Shown here one piece after another: positions 13,318 through 22,078 of a stretch of DNA of 36,127 nt. Within the stretch, counting starts at the first letter, position 1; every line of letters begins with the position of its first letter. The stretch comes from an uncultured Prevotellaceae bacterium (lineage in GTDB: Bacteria; Bacteroidota; Bacteroidia; Bacteroidales; Bacteroidaceae), in the NCBI GenBank assembly GCA_937891085.1, contig CALAEY010000020.1, positions 1 through 36,127 on the forward strand. Reading direction: 5' to 3'. The notes below the pieces were generated by a model. That model did not search any database. It saw only the letters and a program-made list of their open reading frames with translations, and had not been told where the DNA came from. Position numbers and translations under genes: made by a program.

Positions 13318-13325
13318 TATCTTCG
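13318..13325 (+). promoter_or_regulatory. -7-like element of the aminotransferase gene
   Basis: TATCTTCG differs from TAnnTTTG at one base and lies 28 bases before the ATG at 13354. It is divergent from the lipid operon promoter. Confidence 0.45.
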
Positions 13326-13353
13326 CAGCATTATAACTTAACCTTTATATACT

Positions 13354-14535
13354 ATGGTCTACAATTTTGACGAGATTTTGAACCGTCGGGGTACCGACAG
13401 TGTGAAATGGGACGGCATGAAAGAGAATTTCGGGCGTGAAGACCTCATCTCTATGTGGGTGGCTGACATGGACTTCCGCACACCCCCCTGCATCATGAGA
13501 GCCATTCAGGAACGCATTGAAGGCGGGGTTCTGGGCTATACCCTCCCCAGTGACAAATGGTACAGTTCTATCATCCATTGGGTGGACTCCCAGCATCAGT
13601 GGAGTATCAAACCCGAAGAGATCATTCACATGCCGGGCATCGTCAGGGGCTTGGCTTTTGCCCTGCAATGCTTCACTGAGGAGCATGACCGTGTCTTGGT
13701 GATGCCCCCCGTCTATCATCCGTTCTTCTTGGTGACCGAGAAGAACCACCGTGAAGTGGTCTACTCTCCGCTGCACCTCAGTGAGGATGAAGAGATTACC
13801 ATCGACTTCACCCAGTTCGAGCATGACATCAAGGGCTGCAAGGTCTTGATCCTCTGCAACCCTCACAACCCCGGAGGACGTGTTTGGACTCGCGAGGAAC
13901 TCACCCGCATGGCAGAGCTCTGCGAGAAGCATCAGGTACTGGTCTTCTCGGATGAGATCCACTGCGACCTCACCCTGCCGCCTTACAAGCACATCCCGTT
14001 CGCTACGGTCAACGAGTGGACTCGCAACCATACCCTCACTTTCATGGCTCCGAGCAAGTCATTCAACATGCCGGGCATTTCCAGTTCTTTCTGCATCGTG
14101 CAGAATGCAACGCTCTGCGAGCGCTTCCACATCTTCATGGAGGCCAGCGAACTGGAGATGGGCAATGTCTTCTCCTACACCGCTACCGCTGCGGCCTTTA
14201 GTGAGGGAGCAGAATGGCTCTACCAACTCAAGGCTTACCTTCAGGAGAACATCGACTTCACGGCTCAGTTTTTGGAGGAGCACCTTCCACAACTCCGCAT
14301 GATCCGTCCACAGGCCTCCTACCTCATCTATCTGGACTGCAGGAAGCTCCAACTCCCACAGGATGAGTTGGTCCATCTCTTCATTGACGATGCCCGCCTC
14401 GCCCTGAACGATGGCACCATGTTCGGAAAAGAAGGAAAGGGCTTCATGCGCCTCAACGTAGGCTGTCCAAGGGCTGTTTTAAGCCAGGCTTTAGAGCAGT
14501 TGAAAGTTGCCATTTATAAAAAATTTAATATTTAA
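13354..14535 (+). CDS. MalY/PatB-family PLP-dependent aminotransferase / cystathionine beta-lyase
   Basis: A 393-residue fold-type I PLP enzyme. The PLP lysine is Lys235 in MAPSKSFNMPG. Asp200 in VFSDEIHCDL binds the pyridine nitrogen, and Asn169 is in LCNPHNPGGR. The N-terminus NRRGTDSVKWDGM and LISMWVADMDFRTPP are typical of PatB/MalY C-S lyases, which split cystathionine to homocysteine, pyruvate and ammonia. Full length with its own promoter; monocistronic. Substrate is by family inference. Confidence 0.93.
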   Translation: MVYNFDEILNRRGTDSVKWDGMKENFGREDLISMWVADMDFRTPPCIMRAIQERIEGGVLGYTLPSDKWYSSIIHWVDSQHQWSIKPEEIIHMPGIVRGLAFALQCFTEEHDRVLVMPPVYHPFFLVTEKNHREVVYSPLHLSEDEEITIDFTQFEHDIKGCKVLILCNPHNPGGRVWTREELTRMAELCEKHQVLVFSDEIHCDLTLPPYKHIPFATVNEWTRNHTLTFMAPSKSFNMPGISSSFCIVQNATLCERFHIFMEASELEMGNVFSYTATAAAFSEGAEWLYQLKAYLQENIDFTAQFLEEHLPQLRMIRPQASYLIYLDCRKLQLPQDELVHLFIDDARLALNDGTMFGKEGKGFMRLNVGCPRAVLSQALEQLKVAIYKKFNI

Positions 14536-14546
14536 TCGCAAAATAT

Positions 14547-14577
14547 TTTGATTTTATTTTTAGATATATTACTTTTG
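14547..14577 (+). promoter_or_regulatory. Consensus promoter of the DUF4332 gene
   Basis: TTTG (14547-14550) and TACTTTTG (14570-14577) are separated by exactly 19 bases. The ATG follows 41 bases later. Confidence 0.75.
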
Positions 14578-14618
14578 AGACAAATTATACAGTAATAACC
14601 ATATTTAAATTTAAAGCC

Positions 14619-15026
14619 ATGGCATATAAAATTATCGACATCGAAGGCATCGGCCCTGTATATTCAGAGAAGCTGATTGCAGCAGGTATTAATACTCCTG
14701 GTGAGTTATTGGAAAAATGTGCAGCTCCTGCAGGCCGTAAGGCTCTGGCAGAGGAGACTGGTATCAGCGGTGACTTGATTCTGACTTGGGCCAACCATGC
14801 AGATCTCTTTCGTATCAAGGGTGTAGGTCCTCAGTTTGCTGAATTGCTCGAAGCTGCTGGCGTAGACACCGTAAAGGAACTCTCACATCGCGTTCCTGAG
14901 AACCTGCAGAAGAAGTTGGAAGAGACCAATGAGGCAAAGCACCTCACTCGTCGTGTTCCTGTATTGAAGGAAGTTAAGAAGATGGTTGACCAGGCTAAGG
15001 CCCTGCCTCCTGTAATGTCTTACTAG
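14619..15026 (+). CDS. DUF4332 protein with two helix-hairpin-helix motifs
   Basis: A 135-residue cytoplasmic protein with two helix-hairpin-helix units, IEGIGPVYSEKLIAAGI (about residues 8-24) and IKGVGPQFAELLEAAGV (about 66-82). Each is followed by the (T/V)xxEL(L/S) helix typical of DUF4332. The helix-hairpin-helix pattern suggests sequence-independent DNA binding, but no activity is established. Strong promoter, own terminator. The stop codon TAG is directly followed by TTTAGAG heptads. Confidence 0.9.
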   Translation: MAYKIIDIEGIGPVYSEKLIAAGINTPGELLEKCAAPAGRKALAEETGISGDLILTWANHADLFRIKGVGPQFAELLEAAGVDTVKELSHRVPENLQKKLEETNEAKHLTRRVPVLKEVKKMVDQAKALPPVMSY

Positions 15027-15027
15027 G

Positions 15028-15055
15028 TTTAGAGTTTAGAGTTTAGAGTTTGGGG
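15028..15055 (+). repeat. TTTAGAG heptad array (4 units) after DUF4332
   Basis: Three TTTAGAG units and one TTTGGGG unit start 1 base after the DUF4332 stop codon, in sense orientation. They mirror the array at 15144-15185 belonging to the convergent gene. Confidence 0.85.
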
Positions 15056-15090
15056 GGTGGAGTCTAAACTAAAGCTAAGCGAGAAAAAAG

Positions 15091-15116
15091 AATCCCGAGC
15101 CGTATGGCTCGGGATT
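15091..15116. terminator. Bidirectional terminator between DUF4332 and the zinc peptidase
   Basis: AATCCCGAGCC (15091-15101) pairs perfectly with its inverse 15106-15116. An A-run lies before and a T-run after, so it can serve both convergent genes. Confidence 0.88.
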
Positions 15117-15143
15117 TTCTTATTTATTATCAAAGGGTGAAAA

Positions 15144-15185
15144 GCTCTAAGCTCTAAACTCTAAGCTCTAAACTCTATACTCTAT
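15144..15185 (-). repeat. TTTAGAG-type heptad array (6 units) after the zinc peptidase
   Basis: Six units (GCTCTAA, ACTCTAA, ACTCTAT on the plus strand) end 1 base before the peptidase stop codon. On the peptidase's strand they read TATAGAG / TTTAGAG. Confidence 0.85.
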
Positions 15186-15186
15186 A

Positions 15187-16050
15187 CTACAATTGGCTAT
15201 CGCTCAGCTCAAACGTATTGGCCTTAGTCATATCACCAGTGGTCAGACCCTTGGTCAGCCAACGTCTGCGCTGGTCTGACGTACCGTGATTGAAGCTCTC
15301 AGGCACGGTGTAGCCCTGTGCCTTCTTCTGCAGGTAGTCGTCACCGATCACCAGTGAGCAGTTAATGGCTTCCTCCAAGTCGCCCTCCTCCAGGGAGTTG
15401 AACAATCTGTTCTCATTGTAACCCCAAACACCAGCATAGTAGTCGGCCTGAAGCTCTATACGCACGCTGATACGGTTGCTCTGTGTCTCAGACACACGTG
15501 ACATCTGGTCGTGTGCGCTGTCGAGCGTACCGAGGAGGTACTGCACGTGGTGACCTACCTCATGGGCGATCACATAGGCGTAGGCGAAATCACCGTCGGC
15601 ACCGAGCTGCTGCTTCATGGAACTGAAGAAAGAGAGGTCGATATACAGGCACTGGTCAGCAGAGCAGTAGAACGGACCTACTGAGGCTGTGGCCTGACCG
15701 CAACCAGAACGCACGGCGTTAGTGAAGAGCACCATCGTAGGTGCCTGATAGGTCTTACCATACTGCTGGAACACCTTGGTCCACACATCTTCCGTGCTGG
15801 CCAAAATCTGGCGAGAGAACTTTGCAAGTTCTTCTTCCTCAGCAGTCATCTCACGCTGTGTGCCGTCACCAGTAGTGATCATGCTGCCCAGATCGGCATT
15901 CTGGAGCACACTCATAGGGTTTCCACCCATAAACCAGGTAATCAGGGCTACAATCACCAAGCCACCGATACCCATACCTGCTTTCGCACCGCCGCTCAAA
16001 CTTCTGCGGTCGTCCACATTCGAGCTTTCGCGTCTTCCGTCAAGTCTCAT
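15187..16050 (-). CDS. Membrane-anchored neutral zinc metallopeptidase (YpfJ-like)
   Basis: A 287-residue member of the neutral zinc metallopeptidase family (YpfJ). The zinc site is HEVGH at 163-167, within YVIAHEVGHHVQ. One transmembrane helix (about 26-41, GMGIGGLVIVALITWFMGG) follows a short basic cytoplasmic N-terminus with the family's MRLDGRRESSNVDDRR start, so the catalytic domain faces the periplasm. Further family motifs are SGCGQATASVGPFYCSAD and QADYYAGVW, whose Glu (QLQAD region) is the probable third ligand. The physiological substrate is unknown. Preceded by a consensus promoter. Confidence 0.93.
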   Translation of the reverse strand: MRLDGRRESSNVDDRRSLSGGAKAGMGIGGLVIVALITWFMGGNPMSVLQNADLGSMITTGDGTQREMTAEEEELAKFSRQILASTEDVWTKVFQQYGKTYQAPTMVLFTNAVRSGCGQATASVGPFYCSADQCLYIDLSFFSSMKQQLGADGDFAYAYVIAHEVGHHVQYLLGTLDSAHDQMSRVSETQSNRISVRIELQADYYAGVWGYNENRLFNSLEEGDLEEAINCSLVIGDDYLQKKAQGYTVPESFNHGTSDQRRRWLTKGLTTGDMTKANTFELSDSQL

Positions 16051-16086
16051 AGTATATCACTTATTTAGTTTTTATTATAATTGGCA

Positions 16087-16118
16087 CAAAAGTAGTGCAA
16101 ACCTAAAAAAATAGCAAA
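16087..16118 (-). promoter_or_regulatory. Promoter of the zinc peptidase gene
   Basis: On the minus strand TTTG (16115-16118) and TACTTTTG (16087-16094) are separated by 20 bases. Confidence 0.7.
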
Positions 16119-16140
16119 TAATCCAACCAAAAATTGCATT

Positions 16141-18348
16141 TTAGTGGCGAGGCATACTTCCCATCTGGAATTCCAGCACTCCACCACGCATGATGTCCTG
16201 ATAGTCGACATAAGGCTTGTCGTAGGCCTCACCGTTCAGGGTGACCGACTGGATGTAGATATTCTCGGCACTGTTGTCCAACGCTCGTACGGTGAAGTTG
16301 CCTACAGGCAGTTTGATCACCACCTCATCGAAGAGAGGCGAACCGAAATAATAGCGTCCTCCCGCTGGCTCTGCTTGGTAGAATCCCATGGATGAAAGGA
16401 TGTACCAGGCCGACATCTGGCCCACATCCTCGTTGCCCGACAGACCGTCTGGCTGGTCGAAGTACATCTCCTTCAGCACCTGGCGCACCTTCTCTGCCGT
16501 GCGGTCTGGCTCCCCTACCATGGCGTACATATACACCACATGGTGGCTCGGCTCGTTGCCGTGGGCGTATTGTCCTATCAGTCCGCTGATGTCTGGAGAA
16601 GCATCCTCACCCATGTCGCCCTCAACCACAAAGAGGGAATCCAACTTCTGCAGGAACGGAGCCTTGCCTCCCACCAGGTCCACTAGTCCATCTACATCGT
16701 GAGGCACCAGCCAAGTGTATTGCCACGCTGTGCCCTCGGTATAATCATCGTTCTGATGCGAAGATCCGAAGGGGTCGAAGGGCTCGTGAAACTTCCCGTC
16801 CTTTCCCTTACCACGCAGGAAGCAAGTCTCTGGATCGAACAAGTTCTGGTATTGTTTGCTTCGCTTCAAGAAATACTCGTAATCCGCTGTCTTTCCGAGC
16901 ATCTGCGCCACCTGAGCCAATGCCCAGTCGGCCAAATCGTACTCCAACTCATAGGCTACAGATTCCTTCATGGTGTCCCAAGGGATATAGCCATACTGCA
17001 TACGGGCTCCATTGCCACGCTCCTCCAGCATGGCCGTCTGTTTCATGGCCTCATAGGCTTCTTCAGGATCAATACCTGGGAGTCCTTTCAGCACGGCATC
17101 AGCCACCACAGGGATGGCAGGATAACCTACCATACAGTTGGTCTCACACCCCATCAGGTGCCATACGGGCAACTTCCCCTGCTCCTTGAAGATGCGCAGC
17201 ATGGTGTTCACCATATCGGGCACACGTCCCGGTTGCAGGATGGTGAGCAATGGATGGGCTGCTCTGTAGGTATCCCACAGGCTGAAGGTGGTATAAGTGG
17301 TCACTCCACTGGCATCCACATGCATCTCATGGTCGGCCCCATAGTAGCTCCCATCTACGTCGCAGAACTCACTCGGAGCAATCATGGTGTGATAGAGGGC
17401 GGTATAGAACGTGGTACGGGCAGAGGCATCCTTGGTGCTCACATACACCTTACTCAGCTCGGCATTCCAAGCCTTGTCGGCCTCCGCACAGACTGCCTCG
17501 AAGTCCCATCCGCTCAGCTCCGCTTCCATATTGGCACGGGCTGCTTCCATGCTGGTGGGCGACAAGGCTACCTTCAGCATCACGGGCTGCGTGGCATCCA
17601 CCTCCATACGGGCATACACGTTCTGCGCCTTCACCACCTGTCCACGCACCTCCAGTCCGTCAGACACCAAGCGTAGGCTTTTCACTGGCTGCTCAAACTC
17701 GGCATAGAAGAAGATACGCTGGTCGTTGGCCCAACCGTTAGAATAACGATACCCCTCAAACGTACGGTCGTCTATCTGGCGGATATACCCTTCCGTGGCC
17801 GTATCCCAGCATCCACCGTTCTGAAGGTCGATCACGATGGCAGCCTCCTCAGGATGATTGAACGTATAGCGATGCAGACCCACACGCTTCGTGGCAGTGA
17901 GCTCTGCCTGCACGCCGTAGCGTTCCAGATACCCTTTGTAGTATCCAGGACGCACCACCTCCTTACTGCGGTCACTGTAGCTCCACAGACCGCTCTGAGG
18001 GTCCTCTTCCGACCCACGGGCATAGGTCACCGCTCCCGTCACAGGCATCACCGTCACGTCGAACAGGTCACCGATACCCGTACCGCTCAGGTGCGTGTGT
18101 GAATAACCTATCACCGTGTTGTCACTCTCGTGGTAACCGCTGCACCAGTCCCACTCCTGCGGGATGCTGGTGGGACCCAGCTGCACGAAACCAAAGGGCA
18201 CGTTGGCACCAACAAACACATGACCGTGTCCACCCGTTCCTATCAGCGGGTTCACATAGTCGGTATATCTCTCCTGAACTGCATCTGTTCCACAAGCCGT
18301 CAGACCTACGGAAAGCAGTGCCATCATAACCAGTTTGAAAGTCTTCAT
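16141..18348 (-). CDS. GH92 family alpha-mannosidase lipoprotein
   Basis: A 735-residue exo-alpha-mannosidase of family GH92, calcium-dependent and inverting. The lipobox LTAC (Cys19) marks a lipoprotein. Family signatures: YVNPLIGTGGHGHVFVGANV and SHTHLSGTGIGD in the N-terminal beta domain, WDTYRAAHPL in the barrel, then GNEPSHHVVYMY (containing the acid Glu) and GLSGNEDVGQMSAWYILSS (containing the catalytic Asp). GH92 enzymes trim alpha-linked mannose from N-glycans or yeast mannan; the exact linkage cannot be read here. The start at 18348 (MKTFKLVMM) gives a proper lipoprotein signal peptide and lies after a good promoter; the longer frame to 18423 would cross it. It is divergent from the GH2-malectin gene. 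Confidence 0.94.
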   Translation of the reverse strand: MKTFKLVMMALLSVGLTACGTDAVQERYTDYVNPLIGTGGHGHVFVGANVPFGFVQLGPTSIPQEWDWCSGYHESDNTVIGYSHTHLSGTGIGDLFDVTVMPVTGAVTYARGSEEDPQSGLWSYSDRSKEVVRPGYYKGYLERYGVQAELTATKRVGLHRYTFNHPEEAAIVIDLQNGGCWDTATEGYIRQIDDRTFEGYRYSNGWANDQRIFFYAEFEQPVKSLRLVSDGLEVRGQVVKAQNVYARMEVDATQPVMLKVALSPTSMEAARANMEAELSGWDFEAVCAEADKAWNAELSKVYVSTKDASARTTFYTALYHTMIAPSEFCDVDGSYYGADHEMHVDASGVTTYTTFSLWDTYRAAHPLLTILQPGRVPDMVNTMLRIFKEQGKLPVWHLMGCETNCMVGYPAIPVVADAVLKGLPGIDPEEAYEAMKQTAMLEERGNGARMQYGYIPWDTMKESVAYELEYDLADWALAQVAQMLGKTADYEYFLKRSKQYQNLFDPETCFLRGKGKDGKFHEPFDPFGSSHQNDDYTEGTAWQYTWLVPHDVDGLVDLVGGKAPFLQKLDSLFVVEGDMGEDASPDISGLIGQYAHGNEPSHHVVYMYAMVGEPDRTAEKVRQVLKEMYFDQPDGLSGNEDVGQMSAWYILSSMGFYQAEPAGGRYYFGSPLFDEVVIKLPVGNFTVRALDNSAENIYIQSVTLNGEAYDKPYVDYQDIMRGGVLEFQMGSMPRH

Positions 18349-18383
18349 AATATAAATAAGGTAAAACTTTTCTCTATCTAATA

Positions 18384-18414
18384 CAAAAGTATAAATAATT
18401 TCGCAATTCACCAA
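18384..18414 (-). promoter_or_regulatory. Promoter of the GH92 gene
   Basis: On the minus strand TTG (18412-18414) and TACTTTTG (18384-18391) are separated by 20 bases. Confidence 0.65.
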
Positions 18415-18427
18415 TAAAGACAAAATA

Positions 18428-18459
18428 TTTGGTCATATCACAATAATTATCTAACTTTG
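18428..18459 (+). promoter_or_regulatory. Promoter of the GH2-malectin gene
   Basis: TTTG (18428-18431) and TAACTTTG (18452-18459) are separated by 20 bases. The TTTG lies within an ACCAA/TTGGT inverted repeat (18410-18414 with 18429-18433) shared with the divergent GH92 promoter. Confidence 0.75.
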
Positions 18460-18478
18460 CTTAAATAATTATTAGACT

Positions 18479-21100
18479 ATGAAAAACAACAGACTGATTT
18501 CAGCAATCGTTGCCTTGCTCATGGCCACCTTGGTACAGGCACAGACAGAGAAAATGAGTATCAACGACAGTTGGCGTTTCCACTTAGGTGATGTCGCTGC
18601 TGCCGGTACGGCGGGTTTCCAAGACACCGATTGGGACCGCATCAACCTTCCGCACACGTGGAATACCGATGCCTATACCGTGCGCAACTACCACCAGGGC
18701 ATCGGTTGGTACCGCAAGGTGCTGCAGGTGCCTCAGCGTTGGCAGGGAAAGCGCATCTACCTCTATTTTGAGAGCGCTGGCAAGGCTGCTACGCCTTTTA
18801 TCAACGGACGTGCTCTCCCTGAGCACCAGGGTGGCTACACGGCTTTCTGCTATGACATCACCGACTACCTCAATGCTGCTGGCGACAATGTGCTGGCTGT
18901 GAAGGTGGACAACAACCGTCCGGAGATTATTCCGAACTCGGCCGACTTTACCTTCTTCGGGGGTATCAACCGTGACGTATGGCTCATGGCTTCTGATCAG
19001 ATTCACTTCGACCTGACCAACATGGCTTCCGACGGTATCTTCGTCAGCACCCCACAGGTATCTGAGGCTCAGGCTACCGTGAGCATCCGTGGTACGCTGA
19101 AGAACGAGACTGCTGCCAAGCAGAACCTCGAACTGGAGTATGCGCTCTACAACCCTTCTGGCGCCTTGGTACAGAGCCTCAAGCAGCGCATTCAGGTGAA
19201 GGCTGGTGAGGACTTCCAGTTCCAGGCACTGACCAAGCCCGTGCTCAATCCAATGCTCTGGACACCAGAGACACCTAACCTCTACACGCTGACCACCACC
19301 GTCAGGGACCGCAAGTCGGGCCGTGTGCTCGATGAGCGCACCGTCAATACCGCTTTCCGCTGGTTCAGCTTCGATGCCGACAAGGGCTTCTTCCTCAATG
19401 GCAAGGCTTACAAGCTGCATGGCATGTGCCGCCATCAGGATCAGTACCCTGTGGGCTCTGCGCTCAGCGATGAGATGCACCGCCGCGACATGTTGCTGAT
19501 GAAGGCGATGGGTACCAACTTCATCCGTATCAGCCACTACCCACAAGACGAGGCCATCCTGGAGATGTGCGACAAGCTGGGTATCTTGGTATGGGAAGAG
19601 GTGCCTACGGTGAACTCCGTGCCCGACCTGCCTCATTACAATGAGTATGCAGAGAATAACCTGCGCGAGATGATTCGCCAGCATTACAACCACCCCAGCG
19701 TCATCCTGTGGGGCTATATGAACGAGATCCTGCTCGACGGCTATTCCCGCGCTTCCGAGGCTGAGAAGAAGGTCAACCAGGATCGCATCTTGGCGTTGGC
19801 CAACAGCATGGAGAACATCGTCAAGACTGAGGATCCTACCCGCCTCAGCACCATGGCCTTCCATGGCAGCGATGCTTATAATGAAACAGGTATCAGCGAG
19901 GTGACCGACGTGGTGGGCTGGAATATCTATAACGGTTGGTACGGTGCCGACTTCAACGACTTCGACAAGTGGATGTCCGACCAGCACCGCGACCATCCTA
20001 CGCACCCGATGATTGTCAGTGAGTATGGCGCAGGTTCCGACAAGCGTCTGCACTCCCTCGCTCCTATCCGTTTCGACTTCAGCAGCGAGTACCAGCAGCT
20101 CTACATCGAGCACTATGTACCTGCCATCGAGAAGGCTCCTTATATCATGGGTGGTACCTACTGGAACTTCATCGACTTCTCATCGGCCTCTCGTGCTGAG
20201 TCTACCCCACGTATCAACAACAAGGGTATCACTTACAACGACCGCACGCCGAAGGATGTCTATTATTATTTCCAGGCTTACTGGCGCAACGATATCCCTG
20301 TGCTGCACATCGCCAGCCGCGACTGGAACATCCGTTCAGGCGTCCAGCAGGGCAATCAGGCCATGACACAACCCGTGAAGATCTATACCAACCTGCCTTC
20401 CGTGGAGCTGTTCATGGATGGCAAGTCACTGGGCAGCCAGCGAGCAGAAGACCATATCGTCATCTTCCAAGTACCGTTCCAGGCAGGCGAACCTGTCTTA
20501 GTGGCTCGTGGCACTTGGCAGGGCCGTCAGGTGGAAGATGCATTGCGCCTCCAGTTCACCGCAGTTCCAGCTAAGATCACCGCTGAGAATGTCGATGGTC
20601 TGGAACTGGGTGTCAATGTGGGCAGCAACTGCTTCTTCACCAGCGACGTGAGTGGTTTCACTTGGGTGCCCGACCAACCATATACCGAGGGCAGTTGGGG
20701 CTATCTGGGTGGCACGGAGAAGACCTCCACCAGTGAGATCTTCGCTACGCATGACGGACCGCTCTATCAGGCACAGCGCTCAGGCATCGAGGGCTACCGC
20801 TTCGATGTTCCCAAGGGCACGTATGAGGTTGAGCTTCATTTCGCTGAGTTTGGTGGTGGCGGACGTGCTTCAGCCTACCTGCTCGGTGCTGACGGTGGTG
20901 CAGATAACGCCCCTACAACTTTTGCTGTAACTATCAATGGTCAGACCTACGATACCCTCTCCCCTGTCGCTCAGAGTGGTTCGAGCACAGCGATGGTACG
21001 TAAGTACATCGTGACCAACGAGACCGACCACGTCGAAGTTTGCTTCGACACCGTTCATGGCGAAGCATTCCTCAGTGGTGTGAAAATAAGAAAATTTTGA
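18479..21100 (+). CDS. Secreted GH2 glycoside hydrolase with C-terminal malectin-like domain
   Basis: An 873-residue retaining beta-glycosidase with a signal peptide (1-21, ending VQAQ). Domains: jelly-roll sugar-binding (about 25-185, with PHTWN and FFGGINRDVWL), immunoglobulin-like (about 190-295), TIM barrel (about 300-605) with acid/base Glu416 in WGYMNE and nucleophile Glu515 in VSEYGAGS, a second immunoglobulin-like domain (about 620-695), then a malectin-like carbohydrate-binding domain (about 700-873). INNKG at 579-583 also fits the NxKG pattern. The DRTPKDVYYYFQAYW context is common in Bacteroidetes beta-galactosidases, so galactosidase is as likely as glucuronidase. The esterase gene follows 34 bases later, apparently in the same transcript. 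Confidence 0.92.
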   Translation: MKNNRLISAIVALLMATLVQAQTEKMSINDSWRFHLGDVAAAGTAGFQDTDWDRINLPHTWNTDAYTVRNYHQGIGWYRKVLQVPQRWQGKRIYLYFESAGKAATPFINGRALPEHQGGYTAFCYDITDYLNAAGDNVLAVKVDNNRPEIIPNSADFTFFGGINRDVWLMASDQIHFDLTNMASDGIFVSTPQVSEAQATVSIRGTLKNETAAKQNLELEYALYNPSGALVQSLKQRIQVKAGEDFQFQALTKPVLNPMLWTPETPNLYTLTTTVRDRKSGRVLDERTVNTAFRWFSFDADKGFFLNGKAYKLHGMCRHQDQYPVGSALSDEMHRRDMLLMKAMGTNFIRISHYPQDEAILEMCDKLGILVWEEVPTVNSVPDLPHYNEYAENNLREMIRQHYNHPSVILWGYMNEILLDGYSRASEAEKKVNQDRILALANSMENIVKTEDPTRLSTMAFHGSDAYNETGISEVTDVVGWNIYNGWYGADFNDFDKWMSDQHRDHPTHPMIVSEYGAGSDKRLHSLAPIRFDFSSEYQQLYIEHYVPAIEKAPYIMGGTYWNFIDFSSASRAESTPRINNKGITYNDRTPKDVYYYFQAYWRNDIPVLHIASRDWNIRSGVQQGNQAMTQPVKIYTNLPSVELFMDGKSLGSQRAEDHIVIFQVPFQAGEPVLVARGTWQGRQVEDALRLQFTAVPAKITAENVDGLELGVNVGSNCFFTSDVSGFTWVPDQPYTEGSWGYLGGTEKTSTSEIFATHDGPLYQAQRSGIEGYRFDVPKGTYEVELHFAEFGGGGRASAYLLGADGGADNAPTTFAVTINGQTYDTLSPVAQSGSSTAMVRKYIVTNETDHVEVCFDTVHGEAFLSGVKIRKF

Positions 21101-21134
21101 GAAAAATTGAGAATCCTGAATAAATACTAAAAAA

Positions 21135-21965
21135 ATGAACGTGATTAAAGCATTCGCTCTGTCAGCCACTATGCTGCTGGCAAGCATGTCTGCTCAGGCA
21201 GAAACCCAGACTTTAACGATCGACGGCACCAAGGGTAAGCTGGCTGCCATCATTCAAACCCCTCAGTTGGCACAGGGCGAGAAAGTGCCTATGGTCATCA
21301 TCATGCACGGCTTCAGTGGTCGTAAGACAGAGAACCACCTGGCCATGATTGCCAACAAGCTGGAAGCTCAAGGCATCGCCAGCATCCGTTTCGACTTCTA
21401 CGGACATGGCGAGAGCGAGGGTGAGTTCTGGCGTCATACCGTGCCATTGGAGATTGAAGATGCCCTGAAAGTGTATGAGTATGTACGCGACTTGCGCTAT
21501 GTGAGCACCGTCAGCGTGCTGGGTCACTCACAAGGTGGCGTGGTAGCCAGTATGGTAGCTGGTAAGCTCGGTGCAGAGATCAAGAGTGCAGTGCTCATGG
21601 CACCTGCAGCCGTGCTGCGTGACGATGCCATCCGTGGCAGTACGATGGGCGCTCAGTACGATCCTCTGAATCTGGATGGTGAGTATATCGAGATGTTCGG
21701 TGGTCGTGCCAAGTTGGGAGCAGAGTACATCCGCACTGCCTTCTCCCTGCCTATCTACGAGACTGCCGCCAACTTCAAGGGTGCGCTCTGCGTGATTCAT
21801 GGCACCGGTGATCGCACCGTTCCTTACACCTACGGCATCCGCTACGCCGAGCAGTCCCCCAATGCTGAGCTCTACATCCTTCCCGGTGAAGACCATGGCT
21901 TCAACAAGGACCTCGATCGTGCCACCGATATTGCCGTGGAGTTCTTAGCAAGGCAAGTGAAGTAA
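21135..21965 (+). CDS. Secreted alpha/beta hydrolase, cinnamoyl/acyl esterase-like
   Basis: A 276-residue alpha/beta hydrolase with a signal peptide ending near residue 22 (AQAE). The triad is Ser132 in LGHSQGG, Asp226 in IHGTGDRTVP and His254 in PGEDHGF. HGFSGRKTENH forms the oxyanion loop, and FDFYGHGESEG is typical of the family containing bacterial cinnamoyl (feruloyl) esterases and acyl-sugar esterases. Co-transcription with a GH2 enzyme suggests that it removes acyl or phenolic decorations from a glycan. Activity is inferred. Confidence 0.88.
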   Translation: MNVIKAFALSATMLLASMSAQAETQTLTIDGTKGKLAAIIQTPQLAQGEKVPMVIIMHGFSGRKTENHLAMIANKLEAQGIASIRFDFYGHGESEGEFWRHTVPLEIEDALKVYEYVRDLRYVSTVSVLGHSQGGVVASMVAGKLGAEIKSAVLMAPAAVLRDDAIRGSTMGAQYDPLNLDGEYIEMFGGRAKLGAEYIRTAFSLPIYETAANFKGALCVIHGTGDRTVPYTYGIRYAEQSPNAELYILPGEDHGFNKDLDRATDIAVEFLARQVK

Positions 21966-21972
21966 ATTATTA

Positions 21973-22078
21973 GACGTTAAACATTAAACGTTAAACATTA
22001 ACTATGCAGTATGAATCCGTCCGGAAGGAAATGGCGAAGCTGTAACGTTTAATGTTTAACGTTTAACGTTTAACGTTT
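21973..22078. repeat. Facing TTAAACG heptad arrays between convergent genes
   Basis: The left array (21973-22002) reads TTAAACATTAAACG in sense with the esterase gene; the right array (22043-22078) is its inverse and in sense with the DUF4369 gene. Together they make a large inverted repeat with a 40-base spacer, which may act as a two-way terminator. The last codons of the DUF4369 gene are inside the right array. Confidence 0.85.

Noticed and set aside
13345..14031. 228-codon minus-strand frame over the aminotransferase
   Set aside because: Shadow of the MalY/PatB gene, which has all PLP-binding motifs in the plus frame.
16699..17676. 325-codon open frame on the plus strand
   Set aside because: Antisense to the GH92 gene, with the composition of a shadow frame; the GH92 protein has complete catalytic motifs throughout.
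18584..20113. 509-codon open frame on the minus strand
   Set aside because: It lies wholly inside the GH2-malectin gene, is His/Val/Leu-rich like an antisense shadow, has no promoter and no recognisable domain.
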